DNA from: Anticarsia gemmatalis
Taxonomy: Eukaryota > Arthropoda > Insecta > Lepidoptera > Erebidae
Direction of reading: 5' to 3'
Assembly: GCF_050436995.1 (NCBI RefSeq)
Contig: NC_134775.1
Location: forward strand, 10,053,170 to 10,117,169
Length of the DNA stretch: 64,000 nucleotides
Made by a program: the position numbers and the translations under genes
Notes under the pieces: generated by a model
What the model saw: only the letters and a program-made list of their open reading frames with translations
Told to the model about the DNA's origin: nothing
Databases searched by the model: none
Part shown: one piece after another, positions 1 to 10,850 of the stretch
How the letters are laid out: the number at the start of each line of letters is the position of its first letter
Numbering within the stretch: the first letter of the stretch is position 1

Positions 1-840
1 CATAAAAAATTTAGGAACTGTTATCATCGCTATGATAACAATCAATATCCATTAATATTCTTATCAGAAAAACTAACTTATCATAATTTATAATCCTCAG
101 AGAAGTAGGTACTTAGCATCTAATTTTCGGCAAAGGAGTCGCACCGCGCTTGCATGAAGTATGAATGAGCGTGTAAATATCGAATAGAAGTTTGCAAGAT
201 CAAATGGAATAAAGCGACGATACCATTTCTTTAATAATGTTCCTCTTAAGTTTGCGACTTAAATCAATACTTCAGCATACCTACATGTTAAATTGTTTAT
301 TTGAGAATTTTTAAAGAATAAATTCTAAAGAATATCAATAGGGTTTCATGTCGTTCTGTATGTATTTGTACGTGCAATAATTAGATATCACACATTTTAA
401 ATCGTATAAATGTACCTTTTATCGGAGAGCGGGATAATTGTGTCATTTTCATTTTTAACATAGACAAATACTAAGTAACGCTGCATACTAGTGAGTGTGA
501 GGTTGACGGCTGTGTGCGTAATCGTGGCTGTGTAGCGCGCGTAGGTACTTGCGGCGTGACGACGACCGTCGCGGCCGGCCGTCGCCGGTGCGGTGTCGTT
601 GGCCGCGCGCGAACAGCTGATAGCGAATTTATACGTTGTTTTATTCCATTGCTGTTTTTTGTGAAAAACAGTAATATGAGGGGTTTTTTTCATATTCATG
701 TTGCATTGTGTAGTATGAACGAAGTAATACCAGAAAAATAAAAAAAACGTCTAACGAAAATTTTCAACGCCATAAGCACCAAAATCAAGTCTAGAATCAT
801 TTTTTTTTAATTTTCGGTAGACCGTCTGTTACACCCTGTA
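1..840. repeat. Dispersed repeat A, copy 1
   Basis: Non-coding repeat. Its stretch from about 260 to 830 is found again, broken into pieces, at 45515-45727 and 47335-47731, and its first 100 bases resemble 39350-39440. It has a GC-rich core near 480-620 and ends beside a TACACCCTGTAT motif common at the ends of insect repeats. Reading frames across the core are different in the two copies and encode nothing I recognise. The superfamily is unknown; the window begins inside it, so the left end is not seen. Confidence 0.7.
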
Positions 841-845
841 TATTA

Positions 846-1373
846 TTTAATCCCTTAGCGCCTCCATATCTTAAAGAACGTTTCGATTTCTTGCATGACA
901 CACATTTAAGACTCCTGCGATCATCAGAAAATTTAAGATTGAAGATGCCAGTGCATTCCACAAAGTTTGTTGATAGATCGTTTTCTGTAGAAGCTGTACG
1001 ATTGTGGAATGCACTACCAGTGTCAATACGACGTGCTCAATCCTTACCCATATTTTAAAAACAAGTTAAGGAACACTACCTTTCGCTACAAAATTAATTA
1101 TTTATTTTATGTATTTATTAAGAATGTATTTTAAATATATTATTTGTGGATCATTTATGTGTATGTTTATATTCCTCTATTAGATACGTATATGTCAATA
1201 TTTATATATTTACTATTTACACTCATTTGTACTGCCCTCCTTCATTCAACTGCTTTTATATCTCTCCATCCAATGGTTGCCTGGAAGAGATTGCCACTGT
1301 GCGATAAGGCCGCCAGTTGTACTTTTATTTTTAAGTTTATTTTATGTACAATAAAGAGTTATCATTCATTCAT
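846..1373 (+). mobile_element. LINE 3' end (ORF2 C-terminus and 3' UTR)
   Basis: Positions 861-1058 read as an open C-terminal tail containing PPYLKERF and VRLWNALPVSIRR, a pattern typical of the end of CR1/Jockey-type ORF2 after the reverse transcriptase. The stop is at 1056-1058. The following 300 bases are a 3' UTR with the phrase GCGATAAGGCCGCC, shared by many lepidopteran LINEs, and end in ATTCATTCAT. All upstream RT and endonuclease sequence is missing, so this is a 5'-truncated dead copy. Confidence 0.65.
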
Positions 1374-1705
1374 ATACATGTAATAAGTGAAACAATTGCC
1401 AAGTTGTTGCTCTGTAAAGAGAAATTTATTTTACAGAAAACGCTTCACAAATCATTTACCATACACATTTTAATAAACTTAACATATTTTAAAGAAATAC
1501 AATGCAAATACTAACCTGTAAAGAGAAACAACATTAAATGCTATTGCTTCAAACTATATTATTTATTTATAGTTTCTTATTAGTTAACTTATTAGTAAGT
1601 AATTAATTAAGTGTAATCTCTATATTAGACAATCCAGAAAAATCCTGCGTTTGTCGTCACCACAGATAATATGTTAGATTAGTTACATGAAGAATGCGCG
1701 GTAAA

Positions 1706-2721
1706 GGAGAATGGGCGAAATAGTATGGAGCCTGGGCGATCCGCGGCCAAACTTGATTTTGGTATTTTTTAATGTAGTTTGGTCCTATAATTACTCTGTA
1801 GAAGTTTTATTGCCGCGACGCACTTATATGACGAATAAAATACATTTTTGTATTTGAGCACTTTTAATAGTATAAAACATATTTTGGCTTATATTCGGAG
1901 ATTAAATAAAAAGTACTATTTCTTATATTGCATACAAATATAGACATTATTAATATTCGAACTATCATAACAAGTAAATATATAAATATCGTAAGAAGTA
2001 AACATCTTGCTCTTCTATAACATATTCACTGAGACGACTTATCTGTTGTTCATGATCTTCTTCTTATTAGAAGAAGCCTGTCTTGAATGCTCAGCTCAAT
2101 AACGAGGCGTTCATAGCCAGTTGCGCTCACTAGTCGGTATACGATCTGTGGGTTAAGCAGCGTTGGCGCGGTCATTCTATAGATGGGTGACCGCATAGTG
2201 GTATTTGAACTGAGCGTCTCTGTGCTTCGGAGGGCACGTAAAATCTCGGTCCCGTTTGTTGTCAACTAAGATAACAGTCGTTAAGCCATGTTAAAGGCCT
2301 TTCGGGTGGCTTGAACAACTTTGACACTAGGTTAACCATATAATAGATAGATAGATAGCATACTAACTACGAGCTTACTTCACTTCATACATCATCATCA
2401 TCTTCTGACAGATTAGTAAAATCGTCGAAAAAAGGCTGATCGCCGGTGATACGTTGGAATGCTGCTCTTTGTCTATTCATATTGTTACGGTTGTTGTTTA
2501 TAAGAAGATGTAACGTTATTACACAACGTTCAATGCATTACAGACACGAAATAATCGTTATTATGTTCTATGAAATTCTATTATATTTACATGTAAATAT
2601 ATTGTTACCTAAAAGGATTGCAATGAAACGGTCTTAGTAAAAGTTGTTCCTAGTTATCATTACTTTAATTTGACACTACTTTCATTAATGGCCGCCGACC
2701 GCCCAGAAGTGCCCATTCTCC
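1706..2721. mobile_element. GGAGAAT-TIR element, copy 1
   Basis: Begins GGAGAATGGGC and ends GCCCATTCTCC, an 11-bp perfect inverted repeat. It interrupts the left LTR of Gyp-A; the right LTR gives the uninterrupted site (around 11158-11172). Comparison shows that flank GGTAAA plus flank TTTAAATG equals the empty site exactly, so no target duplication is visible. No transposase is encoded. A 5S-headed SINE lies within it. A relative is at 4412-5277. Superfamily unknown. Confidence 0.75.
2100..2356 (+). mobile_element. 5S rRNA-headed SINE, copy 1
   Basis: Matches the SINE at 26124-26391 over its whole length. The segment about 2142-2204 reads like the internal-promoter half of 5S rRNA: a GATCT..GTTAAGCAGCGTTGG block followed by GATGGGTGACCGC, in the order and spacing of 5S. 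This is the hallmark of SINE3-type elements transcribed by RNA polymerase III. It ends in an ATAG repeat instead of poly(A). It is nested in the GGAGAAT element. Confidence 0.7.
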
Positions 2722-2753
2722 TTTAAATGACGAACCAAAGAGTTTCATTTACA

Positions 2754-2769
2754 TCTCCCCTCCCCCCTT
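2754..2769 (-). other. Polypurine tract of Gyp-A
   Basis: A 16-base pyrimidine run on the plus strand, hence AAGGGGGGAGGGGAGA on the coding strand, directly adjoins the start of the 3' LTR. This is where plus-strand DNA synthesis is primed in LTR retrotransposons, and it fixes the element's orientation as minus. Confidence 0.85.
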
Positions 2770-2829
2770 ATAATTACAGATAATTAGTTTTTTATTGGTA
2801 TAATTTTGGTAATGTGGAAATAATTTGAT

Positions 2830-4288
2830 TCAATTTTTTTGTAACCTGCATCTATGTATCTTATAAATTGAGTTTGATAATTTTTCTAATATTTTATATG
2901 GTCCAATTTTTATTTCATCTAGTTTTTTTCTATTTAACCGGTTTCCATTTTCTACATATACTAAATCACCTATTTTTAACTGTCAATTTTTCCTGTTTTT
3001 ATCAAATTTTTGTTTATTGTAGTTGTGAGATTTAATAGTTCTCTCTAAAGCTATTTTTCTATCTTGTAATAAATCACTTTGTAACTTCTTTTCTTTTAAT
3101 TCATCTGGTAAGATATTAATAACTTTTCCTTCTAGTAAATATACTGGGGAGAATCCTGTAACTGTGTGTTCAGTCTCATTATATTGCTGGATACATTCAT
3201 GAGCTATAGTCGTCCAAGCTATTTTATCTTTCTTTTCATTAATTTTACATCTAATTTTGTTAACTATTGTTTGATTTAAACGTTCATTTAAACCGTTGGA
3301 GAAAGGTGCATTTACTGCCGTAAAGATAATTGGTATATTTTCTTTTATTAAAAAACTTTTAAATTCTTTTGAGTTTATGCCTGGATATTGATCAGATAGA
3401 ATCATTCCAATTTTATTTTCAGGGATAACTTTTTTTACAAGCTTTATAAAGTCATTTGCATTTTGTGTTTTAGACGTTAAAATGTAAGCATATCTGGTTA
3501 AATGGTCCACTAAAATATGTAAATATGTTTTTGTAGAGCGAGATCCACCAAATCCACCAATAGTATCTATAGAGACTATTTCAAAAGGGTAGGTGGCAGG
3601 GCCTATTCCTTCTATTCTATTTTAAAAAGACAACTCCCGCACTAAGAATTGCTCTTGTGTCGCGGGGACTTTTACAAACATACAAACAACGGACACAAAG
3701 CACAACCAGACCCGAAACAATTATTTGTGGATCGCACAAATAATTGCTCCGTGTGGGAATCGAACCCACGACCTCCCGTTGCAGTGGTATCGGCGTGGTG
3801 ACCTAAACCACTGCGCCACGGAGGCAGTCATTCGACCTCATCGTCCATTCGCCTAGATGAGACATTAATCCAAAAATAAATTTTAGTTCTAGTTTTATTT
3901 TTTAAACATATTTCACAATTATCACAAATATTTTTTATATTGTTTATTAAATTTTTTGCTGTATAAAATGGTTTGATTTTATTTTCCATTTGTTTCACCC
4001 CTATATGACAGTATTCATAATGTATATTTTTAATAAATTTTTTACTAAATTCTTCAGTGAGTATAATTTTTTCTTTTTTTCCTATTCTTTGAAAGTATAC
4101 TTTATTTTTTAATAATAGTTTTGTTTTATTAAGTTTTATGTTTTCATTTTCCTCTTGATCTTTTTTAATCTCTTCTAGTTTAAGGAAATTTATTATTTTT
4201 AAGACTTCATCTTGGTTCACACGTGGTTCTAACACAGGGTTTCTACTTAAACTATCTGCTTCTACATTGTCCCTTCCTGGTGAATATA
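2830..4288 (-). pseudogene. Gyp-A integrase (broken)
   Basis: C-terminal part of a Gypsy pol. On the minus strand, from 4288: the NVEADSLSR end of RNase H, an HHCC zinc-binding region (about 4040-3890, with CEICLKNKTRTK), then the catalytic core with DTIGGFGG (first Asp), a second-Asp motif LSDQYPGINS and an N-ERLNQT motif in place of the usual N-G-x-x-E block. A tRNA-SINE splits zinc finger from core at 3622-3870. There is an in-frame TGA near 2983, after which GDLVYVENG continues to a stop at 2830. Confidence 0.8.
3622..3870 (-). mobile_element. tRNA-derived SINE
   Basis: Minus-strand SINE. Positions 3826-3745 fold as a tRNA-like head: A box TGGCGCAGTGG (3818-3808) and B box GGTTCGATTCC (3767-3757). 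The body runs to 3622 and recurs, head missing, at 36984-37096. It sits in the integrase of Gyp-A; the exact 5' edge (3826 or about 3870) is uncertain because a short leader of unclear origin precedes the head. Confidence 0.8.
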
Positions 4289-4411
4289 CAGTATGACTGG
4301 TGAGATACCTTCAATACTTATGGAGAGTACTCGGTACTCGATTCTCGTTAACTTGATATAAAAAAATAGAAGCTTAATTTTTTATCGAAATTTCTCTAAA
4401 AATAAGTGAAA

Positions 4412-5277
4412 GGAGAATGCTCAAAATGTATGGGAAAAAAACCCAGGCCGTACACAAACGGTGTGTAACTCAGAATTTTAGTGATACTGAGTGCTTCAAT
4501 TCCAGATATTCGCCTCTATCAAATTCGATGGCTAAATACTATTTTTTGCTATTATCTACTATTTAAAGGGTGAATTTAAAAAATAAATATTTTTCAAACA
4601 TTCATCACAATGATTATTTTTTTAATAATATAATTGTATAAGTAAATATCTAATACTAATAAATAATTAATTTTAATGTAACTGGGATTTTTAAAAAATA
4701 ATTAACAATAAAATAATTATATTCTATCACTACATAGTACATAGAAGGTGCAAGCTGCATTTCTTCCCGTGCATACTGCAAAAGTCAGTAGAGGGATGGA
4801 AGGGTTTGGTGCTTCATAGGCTATAGGCTAGCAATCTACCACCATGACAACACTTTTCTACCTTATAATAGCCCTCCAATTGTCTGCCAACCCGCATTAG
4901 ACCAGTGTGGTGGACTAAGGCCTGATCCCCCTATTTGTTAAGAGGGGAGGCTCGTGCCCCTCGGTGGGGACATATATGACCTGGTGATGATGACTCATTT
5001 TTCAAAAATATATTTTTTAATATTTTTAATTTGTAACTCAGTTACATACCTATATTAAAAATGTGTGACTCAAAAAAGATTAAACATTTATATAGGTAAC
5101 TTATTTAAAAAATATAAAAATATATTGAAAACCCCTACTGAAAAGTTATAGCAAAATAGTATGTTCAGCCATCGAATTTGATAGAGGTAAACATTGGGAA
5201 TTCAATTACACAGTATAACTAATTTTTTGAGTTACATAACTTTTGTGTACAGACTGGGTTTTTTTTTAGCATTCTCC
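4412..5277. mobile_element. GGAGAAT-TIR element, copy 2
   Basis: Inverted ends of roughly 135 bp, imperfect: GGAGAATGCT at left and AGCATTCTCC at right, with further matching blocks (CCCAG, GTACACAAA, GTAACTCA, CTCTATCAAATTCGATGGCT). It shares the first seven terminal bases and the flanking AAA/TTT with 1706-2721. No coding capacity. Its centre (4740-4990) holds another repeat. No target duplication is apparent. Confidence 0.75.
4740..4990 (+). repeat. SINE/LINE-tail-like repeat inside the MITE
   Basis: The block with ACCCGCATTAGACCAGTGTG, GTGGACTAAGGCC and TCGGTGGGGACATATATGAC resembles a short repeat very common in Lepidoptera that ends AGTGGGACATATATAGG. It is more GC-rich than the surrounding AT-rich MITE. 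Exact borders are not defined. Confidence 0.45.
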
Positions 5278-5549
5278 TTTGGATATTTTACTTCCTGAGG
5301 CAGTTGTCCCACCAACAGCGAGTAAACGATTAACTATCGACTATTTTCTCGCTCAAGAAACGTACAATAGATATAACATTCCGTGTAAATCCAATTATTC
5401 CGCAGTTAAATACTGGACTCTCGGTGTATTATGTACGAAGTTTACTAAGAAGTTATTTAATATTTAGTTTTTATGTTATTTTATTTCATGATATATGTTC
5501 GCATACTATCACGTCCTCAAATATTGAAGGTATCTCACCAGTCATACTA

Positions 5550-6060
5550 TATAACTTCAAAATTAAATTGTGATAAGTAATATGCGAGATCTCCTAACTC
5601 TTCTTCGGTTCTTGCCTTTATATTTAGTTTTTCTAGAGGTTTATGATCTGAGAACACTTTAAATTTTTTTCCTATGAGCCAATGTTGCCAATATTTGACT
5701 GATTCTTTTATTGCTAAACATTCTAAGTAGATAGCTTTTTTTCGTTTTTGACTATCATTTAATTTTCTAGAAAAATATGCACATGGCTTCTCTTTTCCAT
5801 TTTTTTGTGGTTATTTTAATATAGCTCCAATACCTTGAATACTGGCGTCTGTATAAATATGTATAGGTAAATCTGGATCGAAGATCTCTAATATAAGTCT
5901 TAAACAAAGCATATTCTTTATTTTATCAAAAGATTCTTGACAAATTTTCGTCCAAGTAAAATTTTGGTCTTTTCTTAACAAATTGTGTAAAGGTTCTAAT
6001 ATGATTGATATATTTGGTATGTATTTTCCATAAAAGTTAATTTTACCTAGAAACTGACGA
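5550..6060 (-). pseudogene. Gyp-A RT end and RNase H
   Basis: Minus-strand reading from about 6060: RQFLGKINFYGKYIP (the end of a Gypsy RT), then RNase H with YTDASIQGIGAIL (catalytic Asp), ECLAIKESVKYWQHWL (catalytic Glu) and FSDHKPL (catalytic Asp). There is an in-frame stop near 5820. It continues, after the MITE, into NVEADSLSR at 4270. The RT palm with its YxDD box is missing. Confidence 0.8.
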
Positions 6061-6074
6061 ATTTTTTTTTTTTT

Positions 6075-6454
6075 TTAATTGGAAAATCTTTTATTATCAT
6101 ATATCTTTATCATATATGTTTCACAAAAAATCTTTTTCCAAATACACCATTCAAAATTCAATGTATACTTTATAAGCATGGAACTATACCAATCTTGACA
6201 AGAATCATCTAAAAATAACCCTTGAATTTTGTGAATATCATCACTTATACCCACACGAGCACATTCAGTTTCGAAGATGATCATCCATTGTGTTGCACTT
6301 GACGTTTTTTGTGTAAATTTATCGATTACAAACATTTCAGATAACTTCTTTAAATTGAACAGTTTAGGCTCCTTCTCCGATTCAGCAAAATTAGCCAACA
6401 TTCTTGAAAGAGCTTCTGTTGCCGTGTCCGTAGAAGTCTGCTTTTGTGAAATAG
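6075..6454 (-). pseudogene. Gyp-A gag, C-terminal part
   Basis: Continuation of gag after DT-1. It contains a capsid-like stretch (KFTQKTSSATQWMIIFETEC, then WYSSMLIKYTLNFEWCIWKK) typical of Gypsy gag proteins without a zinc knuckle. Excision of DT-1 with one ATGT copy puts this in frame with 10500-10820. It ends at a T-run where protease and RT have been lost. Confidence 0.7.
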
Positions 6455-6766
6455 ATGTCGCCTCTTTACAAGAATAATGTGACATCTCATAAAAACGTTT
6501 TTTTTTATTATTTGATATTCAAAACCGCGATGTCGAATTTTATTTTCTACAAAAACGCGGCATTTTAAAAGTGAATGTTCGCGGAGCTATGAGTGAAAGA
6601 GACGACATCACGGTGGCAAATGGCGTTATCACGTTGTCTCTTTCGGTGTGGCGCATGACTTCGACAACGCGACGCGTTAGTTTGAACCGCACGCGCAACG
6701 AGTGAAGTGCTCTTGCTTTTCACAAAAAACGTGGCATCACGAGTATACCACATCTTTAGTGCAAAG

Positions 6767-9700
6767 GTATGTTTCTTGTTGTTATTTACTTTAACTTGAA
6801 TAATGTGATATTAGTATTTAACTCATTTTTGTTGTAAAACTTGTGCGTTTTGAGAATGAGTTAATAAATATTGTCACATTATTGATGAAAAAGTTACAAG
6901 TTTTCTTTGTGATATCTTTGAATGTAACCATGTTGGTGATAAATCGTTTTCAAATACTATGGGTTATTTTATTTTACATCATTATTTTTGAAAACCTTTA
7001 AGTTTTTGTTTATATTATGCTAAAATGTTACATTATACCTGCTAAAATAAAGTAAATTTCACGAATTTGTTTTTCAGATGGCATCACGATCTAGGATGTT
7101 AGTTCAATTAGCTACGGGTGTTAAAAATGATTTAAGTGTACAATTTTGTGATTCAAACTCTCAGATAGATATTTTAACACAACACGAGAATGAAAATGCC
7201 AAAAGCTCGACCAATACATCGCAGATATCAACAGAAGGTATTTTATTACTTGTACTGATATTTTTTCTAGTTATATTCCTATAATTTATTATTTTAATCC
7301 TCTTTGTAGGCAAAGACATCGCAGTAGATTCCATCCGATCTCGTAGTAATTCTACTAGTAGCAGCGGTTCCTCTAGTTCTAGCAGTTCATCGAGTTCAAG
7401 CAGTGGCCCATCTATGTATCAAGGTAAGTTAATTTAAATGTAGAGGGATATAAATTATTTACTCCATCCTAATATCTAAACTTCTGTTTAGATGTTAGGA
7501 GTAAATAATTTATAACCCACTATTCTCTCAAAATTCGAGGGTATCGATTAAATACGACAGTACCAATACCACACCGCTACATTTCAAGAAATTTATTGTA
7601 TTAATAACGTTTCAGATAGCGACGACTCAGTAAAGGATCCTGATTTTGAAGCCCAACCAACAAAACGTGCTGAATATTCTTCTGATACTGACGTGGAACA
7701 AAATATGACTACCTACCAAAATTTCGAAACATCTAATATGGTTTCAATAAACATTGAAAACTACGAGGAACCACTTTCGTCTACAAACGAACGTGCTATG
7801 GTATTTAACGATCTCGATGTCATAGAGAACAGTGAATCTTCTGCGACTGAAAACGTAAGTAACGGAAATGCTGTAAGTCCAGTAGTGTATAATTCTAGTC
7901 CAACTAAAACCGGTAAAAAAAGAAGACTAAATCAAGCAAACTGGAGAGTCAATGTAGCTAAACGACTGAGAAATAGTGGAAAGCCTTAGCAATCTACCAA
8001 ATCAAAAAAACATGCCAGGTCGTGAATTGAAACCTTCTTGTAAGGATAAATGTATATTTAAATGTGGGTCTAAATTTACAGAGGAACAAAGACAGGCTAT
8101 ATTAAATGATTATTGGAACTTAGGTGCAATAGAAAAACAATGGACGTTTATTGCTAATAGCGTAGACATAGTCATCCCAAAACAACGTTACGTTAAAGTT
8201 GATTCGGATGGAAATGTTGCAACTACTCGAAACAACAACAACGCTTTCTTTTTGACTATATCGGGTGAAAAAACAAGAGTTTGTAAATTGTTCTTCAAAA
8301 ATACTTTGGGAATTAATAATGGACCCATAGAAACTGCTTTGAAAAGGAAAAATAGGAATACTAATATTTCTTCCATGAAAGATAACCGAGGTACTCATTC
8401 AAACCATTATGGAGTGGACGAAAGCATTAAAAGTGACATTAAATTGTTTATTGAATCGATACCGAAGATAAAGTCACATTACATCCGGGCTAATTCAAAA
8501 CGAAAATTTATGCGATATATGCGAAGCCTATAAAAACATCACGGGTGAAGAGAAAGAATCTAAAAAGCAAGATTATGAATTACATCTTAAGGAAAAGAAT
8601 TTGTCTCGTATCGAAAAAGAAAAAGATAAGAACATCAAAAATATTTTAGTAGCGGTCTATGATCTTCAAGCAGTGTTTCAATGCCCTAAAGGAGATGTCT
8701 TAGTTTTTTATTACAAGTCCAAACTAAATGTACTTAATTTCACAATTTACAACTTGCAAAATAATTCAGTTGAGTCTTATGTCTGGGATGAGTCTAACGC
8801 CAATAGAGGTGTCAACGAAATAGCTACCTGTGTTTACAAATATCTGGAGAAAATTTCCGCAACGGCTGAAGAGCTCGATGTTGTCTTTTATTCAGACAAT
8901 TGTGCCGGACAGCAAAAAAATAATATTATAATGCAACGGGTCTTATACGCGTTTGAAAATTTAAAGGTTAGGATACCTTATTTGCTGCCCGACGTTTCGA
9001 TCGCATTACAAAGACCGTGGTCACGAGCTGACTGATGTGGCTGCTAAGCGTCGTCTTCTTGCGGCGCGAGTTTATATATTATATCCTAACCTTTAAATTT
9101 TCAATCGCGTATAAGACCCGTTGCATTATAATATTATGTGTACTAGTCGCGAGAGTTTAAAAACATTAATAGCAAAAAAATAAGTTTATGATCTCAATGT
9201 ACACTTACGCAGTCAAAACTTTGCCAAATCTTAGATCAATTACACACAAATACCTCGTTAAAGGACATACGCAGAACGAGGGTGATTCAGCTCACTCTCA
9301 AATAGAGAGAGAAGTTAAAAGGCAACTGAGATCAGGGCCAATGTATACACCTGACACATTTATCGGGGCTATAAAGGCGGCACGGAAAAAAAGCGAGCCA
9401 TTTCATGTTAATGAAATGTGCTTCGCTGATTTTTTTGATTGGAAAAGTATATGCACTCAAATGAACTTTGCAATAACGAAAGATGAAGACAATAATACTG
9501 TGAAACTGGCTGGACTGAAGATAATAAAAGTTGAAAGCTCTGATCCCGATGCCATATTTTTCAAAGAATCATACGCTGACGAATTATTCAAGAAAGCTAT
9601 AGTGGTGAAAAAAAAGAGAAATCATAAGAGCCAAAGCATTAATTTAGATTTACAAAAAGCCTATCTTCAAAAACCTGGACTAGCAGAGAGAAAAAAAGCT

Positions 9701-9769
9701 GATCTCATGGATTTGGTCAATAAAAATCTCATTCCTAGATACCACAAGCCATTTTACGAATCGTTGTAA
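6767..9769 (+). pseudogene. DT-1 transposase-like gene (four coding exons, broken)
   Basis: Exons 7078-7237, 7310-7423, 7616-8973 and 9138-9769, with good GT..AG sites and matching phases; an intron in the 5' leader spans 6767-7077, so ATG 7078 follows the acceptor directly. The N-terminus is acidic and Ser-rich, then a basic RKR region (7900-7980), a Cys motif CKDKCIFKC (8035), and a core with VAVYDLQAVFQ (8655), VVFYSDNCAGQ (8880) and KGHTQNEGDSAHSQIE (9258). I infer an RNase H-like D-D-E core; the protein type occurs widely in insects as uncharacterised proteins. A frameshift at about 7985, a deletion of some 40 codons with frameshift at 8503, and a foldback insertion at 8974-9137 make it inactive. 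Confidence 0.75.
8919..9137. repeat. 55-bp inverted duplication around an inserted fragment
   Basis: Gene sequence 8919-8974 recurs in reverse complement at 9083-9137 with two or three differences. The 108 bases between them (8975-9082) contain a repeat-like segment with GACGTTTCGATCGCATTAC and ACCGTGGTCACGAGC. The arrangement is a hairpin within the transposase core and interrupts it. Confidence 0.85.
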
Positions 9770-10499
9770 TAAGACTGATTAAGTACAAAGATTTTTTAAT
9801 TGTATTTTTTATAATATTTAAATTTTATATTTAAACTGTTAGTTATTATTATTAAGAGAATTTGTGATTCTATTTTTGTGAAGGGTGATAGTAATGTTCC
9901 TATTTTTAATTTCTAAGTACATACTATAAAACTGAGTGCCATAATTGTGTTAGAAGACATTAATTACGATTAGATAACTTTAAGTTCAGTTAACTTTTTA
10001 ATTATTTTATTTGTATGAAAGTATTTTTTTAGTTACCTTATAATTTTAATTAAAGCGAGTACTAAGTACTATGTGATTAATTGATCTCTTGTTGATTATT
10101 GTGCCTTAAACTAATTTCATGGTGTAAGTAAGCCATTGTTTTCGTAAATTTGGATTTTTAAATACAAGATCTTTATTTTGATAACGTGTTTTATTTAACT
10201 TATCACACAGCCTTACACCTAAACTTAACATCTTCAATGTGATATATCAATATGTTACAAGCATTTTGTCACATATTTTCATTAAAAACGTGACATGTGA
10301 GTCTGTGTTTTTTTAAATCAGTTTTTTTACTTATTTCATATTAAATTGAGTTCTTTTTTGCTTATTTTCAGAAAGCACATTAATTACCGCAACAATTTAA
10401 TTGTTTTCTAACAGTAAATTAATCAATATTTTAGAATTTATCTATATAGTAAAGGTGTGGTTTCAAAAATATCACGTTGTTCTTGTAAAGAGGCGATGT

Positions 10500-10820
10500 A
10501 ACTTCTTCCAGTAAATAACCTTTAAATTGCATATTTCCATCTTCATCCATGTGGGCATCATGTAACTCCGGTGTAACAGAAATCCATACTTGTCGTTTTT
10601 CATGTTTTCTTTGCAGTGTAGTTCTTACTGTTTGAAAAATTTTCGTCTGTATTACCGCATCGTGTAGTTTCACTGATTGTAATTGCTACGGAATCAAAAA
10701 AGTATTTTTATCTACATCCATAATTGAGGTTATGCACATTATGTTTGTTTTTGGATCTTCACCCGGTTTTACAACAAACTCGAATTTTATTTTTTTTTTA
10801 GCTGTTGTAAACTTTTCCAT
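10500..10820 (-). pseudogene. Gyp-A gag, N-terminal part
   Basis: Starts with ATG at 10820, just 31 bp inside the 5' LTR. Reads MEKFTTAKKKIKFEFVVKPG, with one in-frame TAG near 10686, and runs into the right end of DT-1, where the element's terminal repeat is read as coding until a stop at 10431. No known motif; assigned as gag from position and from frame continuity with 6454-6075. Confidence 0.6.
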
Positions 10821-10850
10821 TGTTTACAACAGCTATTATTAATGTTGTTT

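Larger units (their letters stand above)
1379..2753 (-). repeat. 3' LTR of Gyp-A (interrupted)
   Basis: Direct repeat of 10851-11195. On the minus strand it starts TGTAAATGAAACTC and ends CTTATTACA (TG..CA). It is 1375 bp because a TIR element (1706-2721) sits in it; without that it would be about 359 bp. A purine tract lies just inside it, and TACA at 1375-1378 matches TACA at 11196-11199, a 4-bp target duplication. The two LTRs differ by several substitutions and a small indel near 1675-1690, so the insertion is not recent. Confidence 0.9.
4289..5549. mobile_element. TA-flanked Tc1/mariner-type MITE
   Basis: The ends are inverted repeats: CAGTATGACTGGTGAGATAC at left and its complement at right, matching over about 27 bp. 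Removing 4289-5549 with one TA restores the open frame of the Gyp-A pol, so the target duplication is TA as in Tc1/mariner. The terminal CAGT fits that superfamily (the last base at right is A, not G). No transposase is present. A second TIR element (4412-5277) occupies most of its interior; a 62-codon frame at 5279-5467 is unrecognised. Confidence 0.8.
6459..10495 (+). mobile_element. DT-1: complete DNA transposon, 4-bp duplication
   Basis: Ends are inverted: CGCCTCTTTACAAGAA at left and its perfect complement at right, with similarity extending to about 26 bp. ATGT at 6455-6458 and 10496-10499 is the target duplication; removing the element restores the gag frame of Gyp-A. It carries one intron-containing gene on the plus strand (6500-9769) plus about 700 bp of AT-rich 3' sequence without a gene. 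A 4-bp duplication and a DDE-like protein suggest a Sola-like group, but this is only a guess. Confidence 0.88.

Noticed and set aside
397..741. Coding gene in repeat A core
   Set aside because: Frames differ between the two copies and the sequence is low-complexity and GC-rich.
3745..3826. tRNA gene (A and B boxes, 3' side like an acceptor stem)
   Set aside because: It continues directly into a SINE body that recurs at 36984-37096, and it interrupts an integrase gene; it is the head of a SINE.
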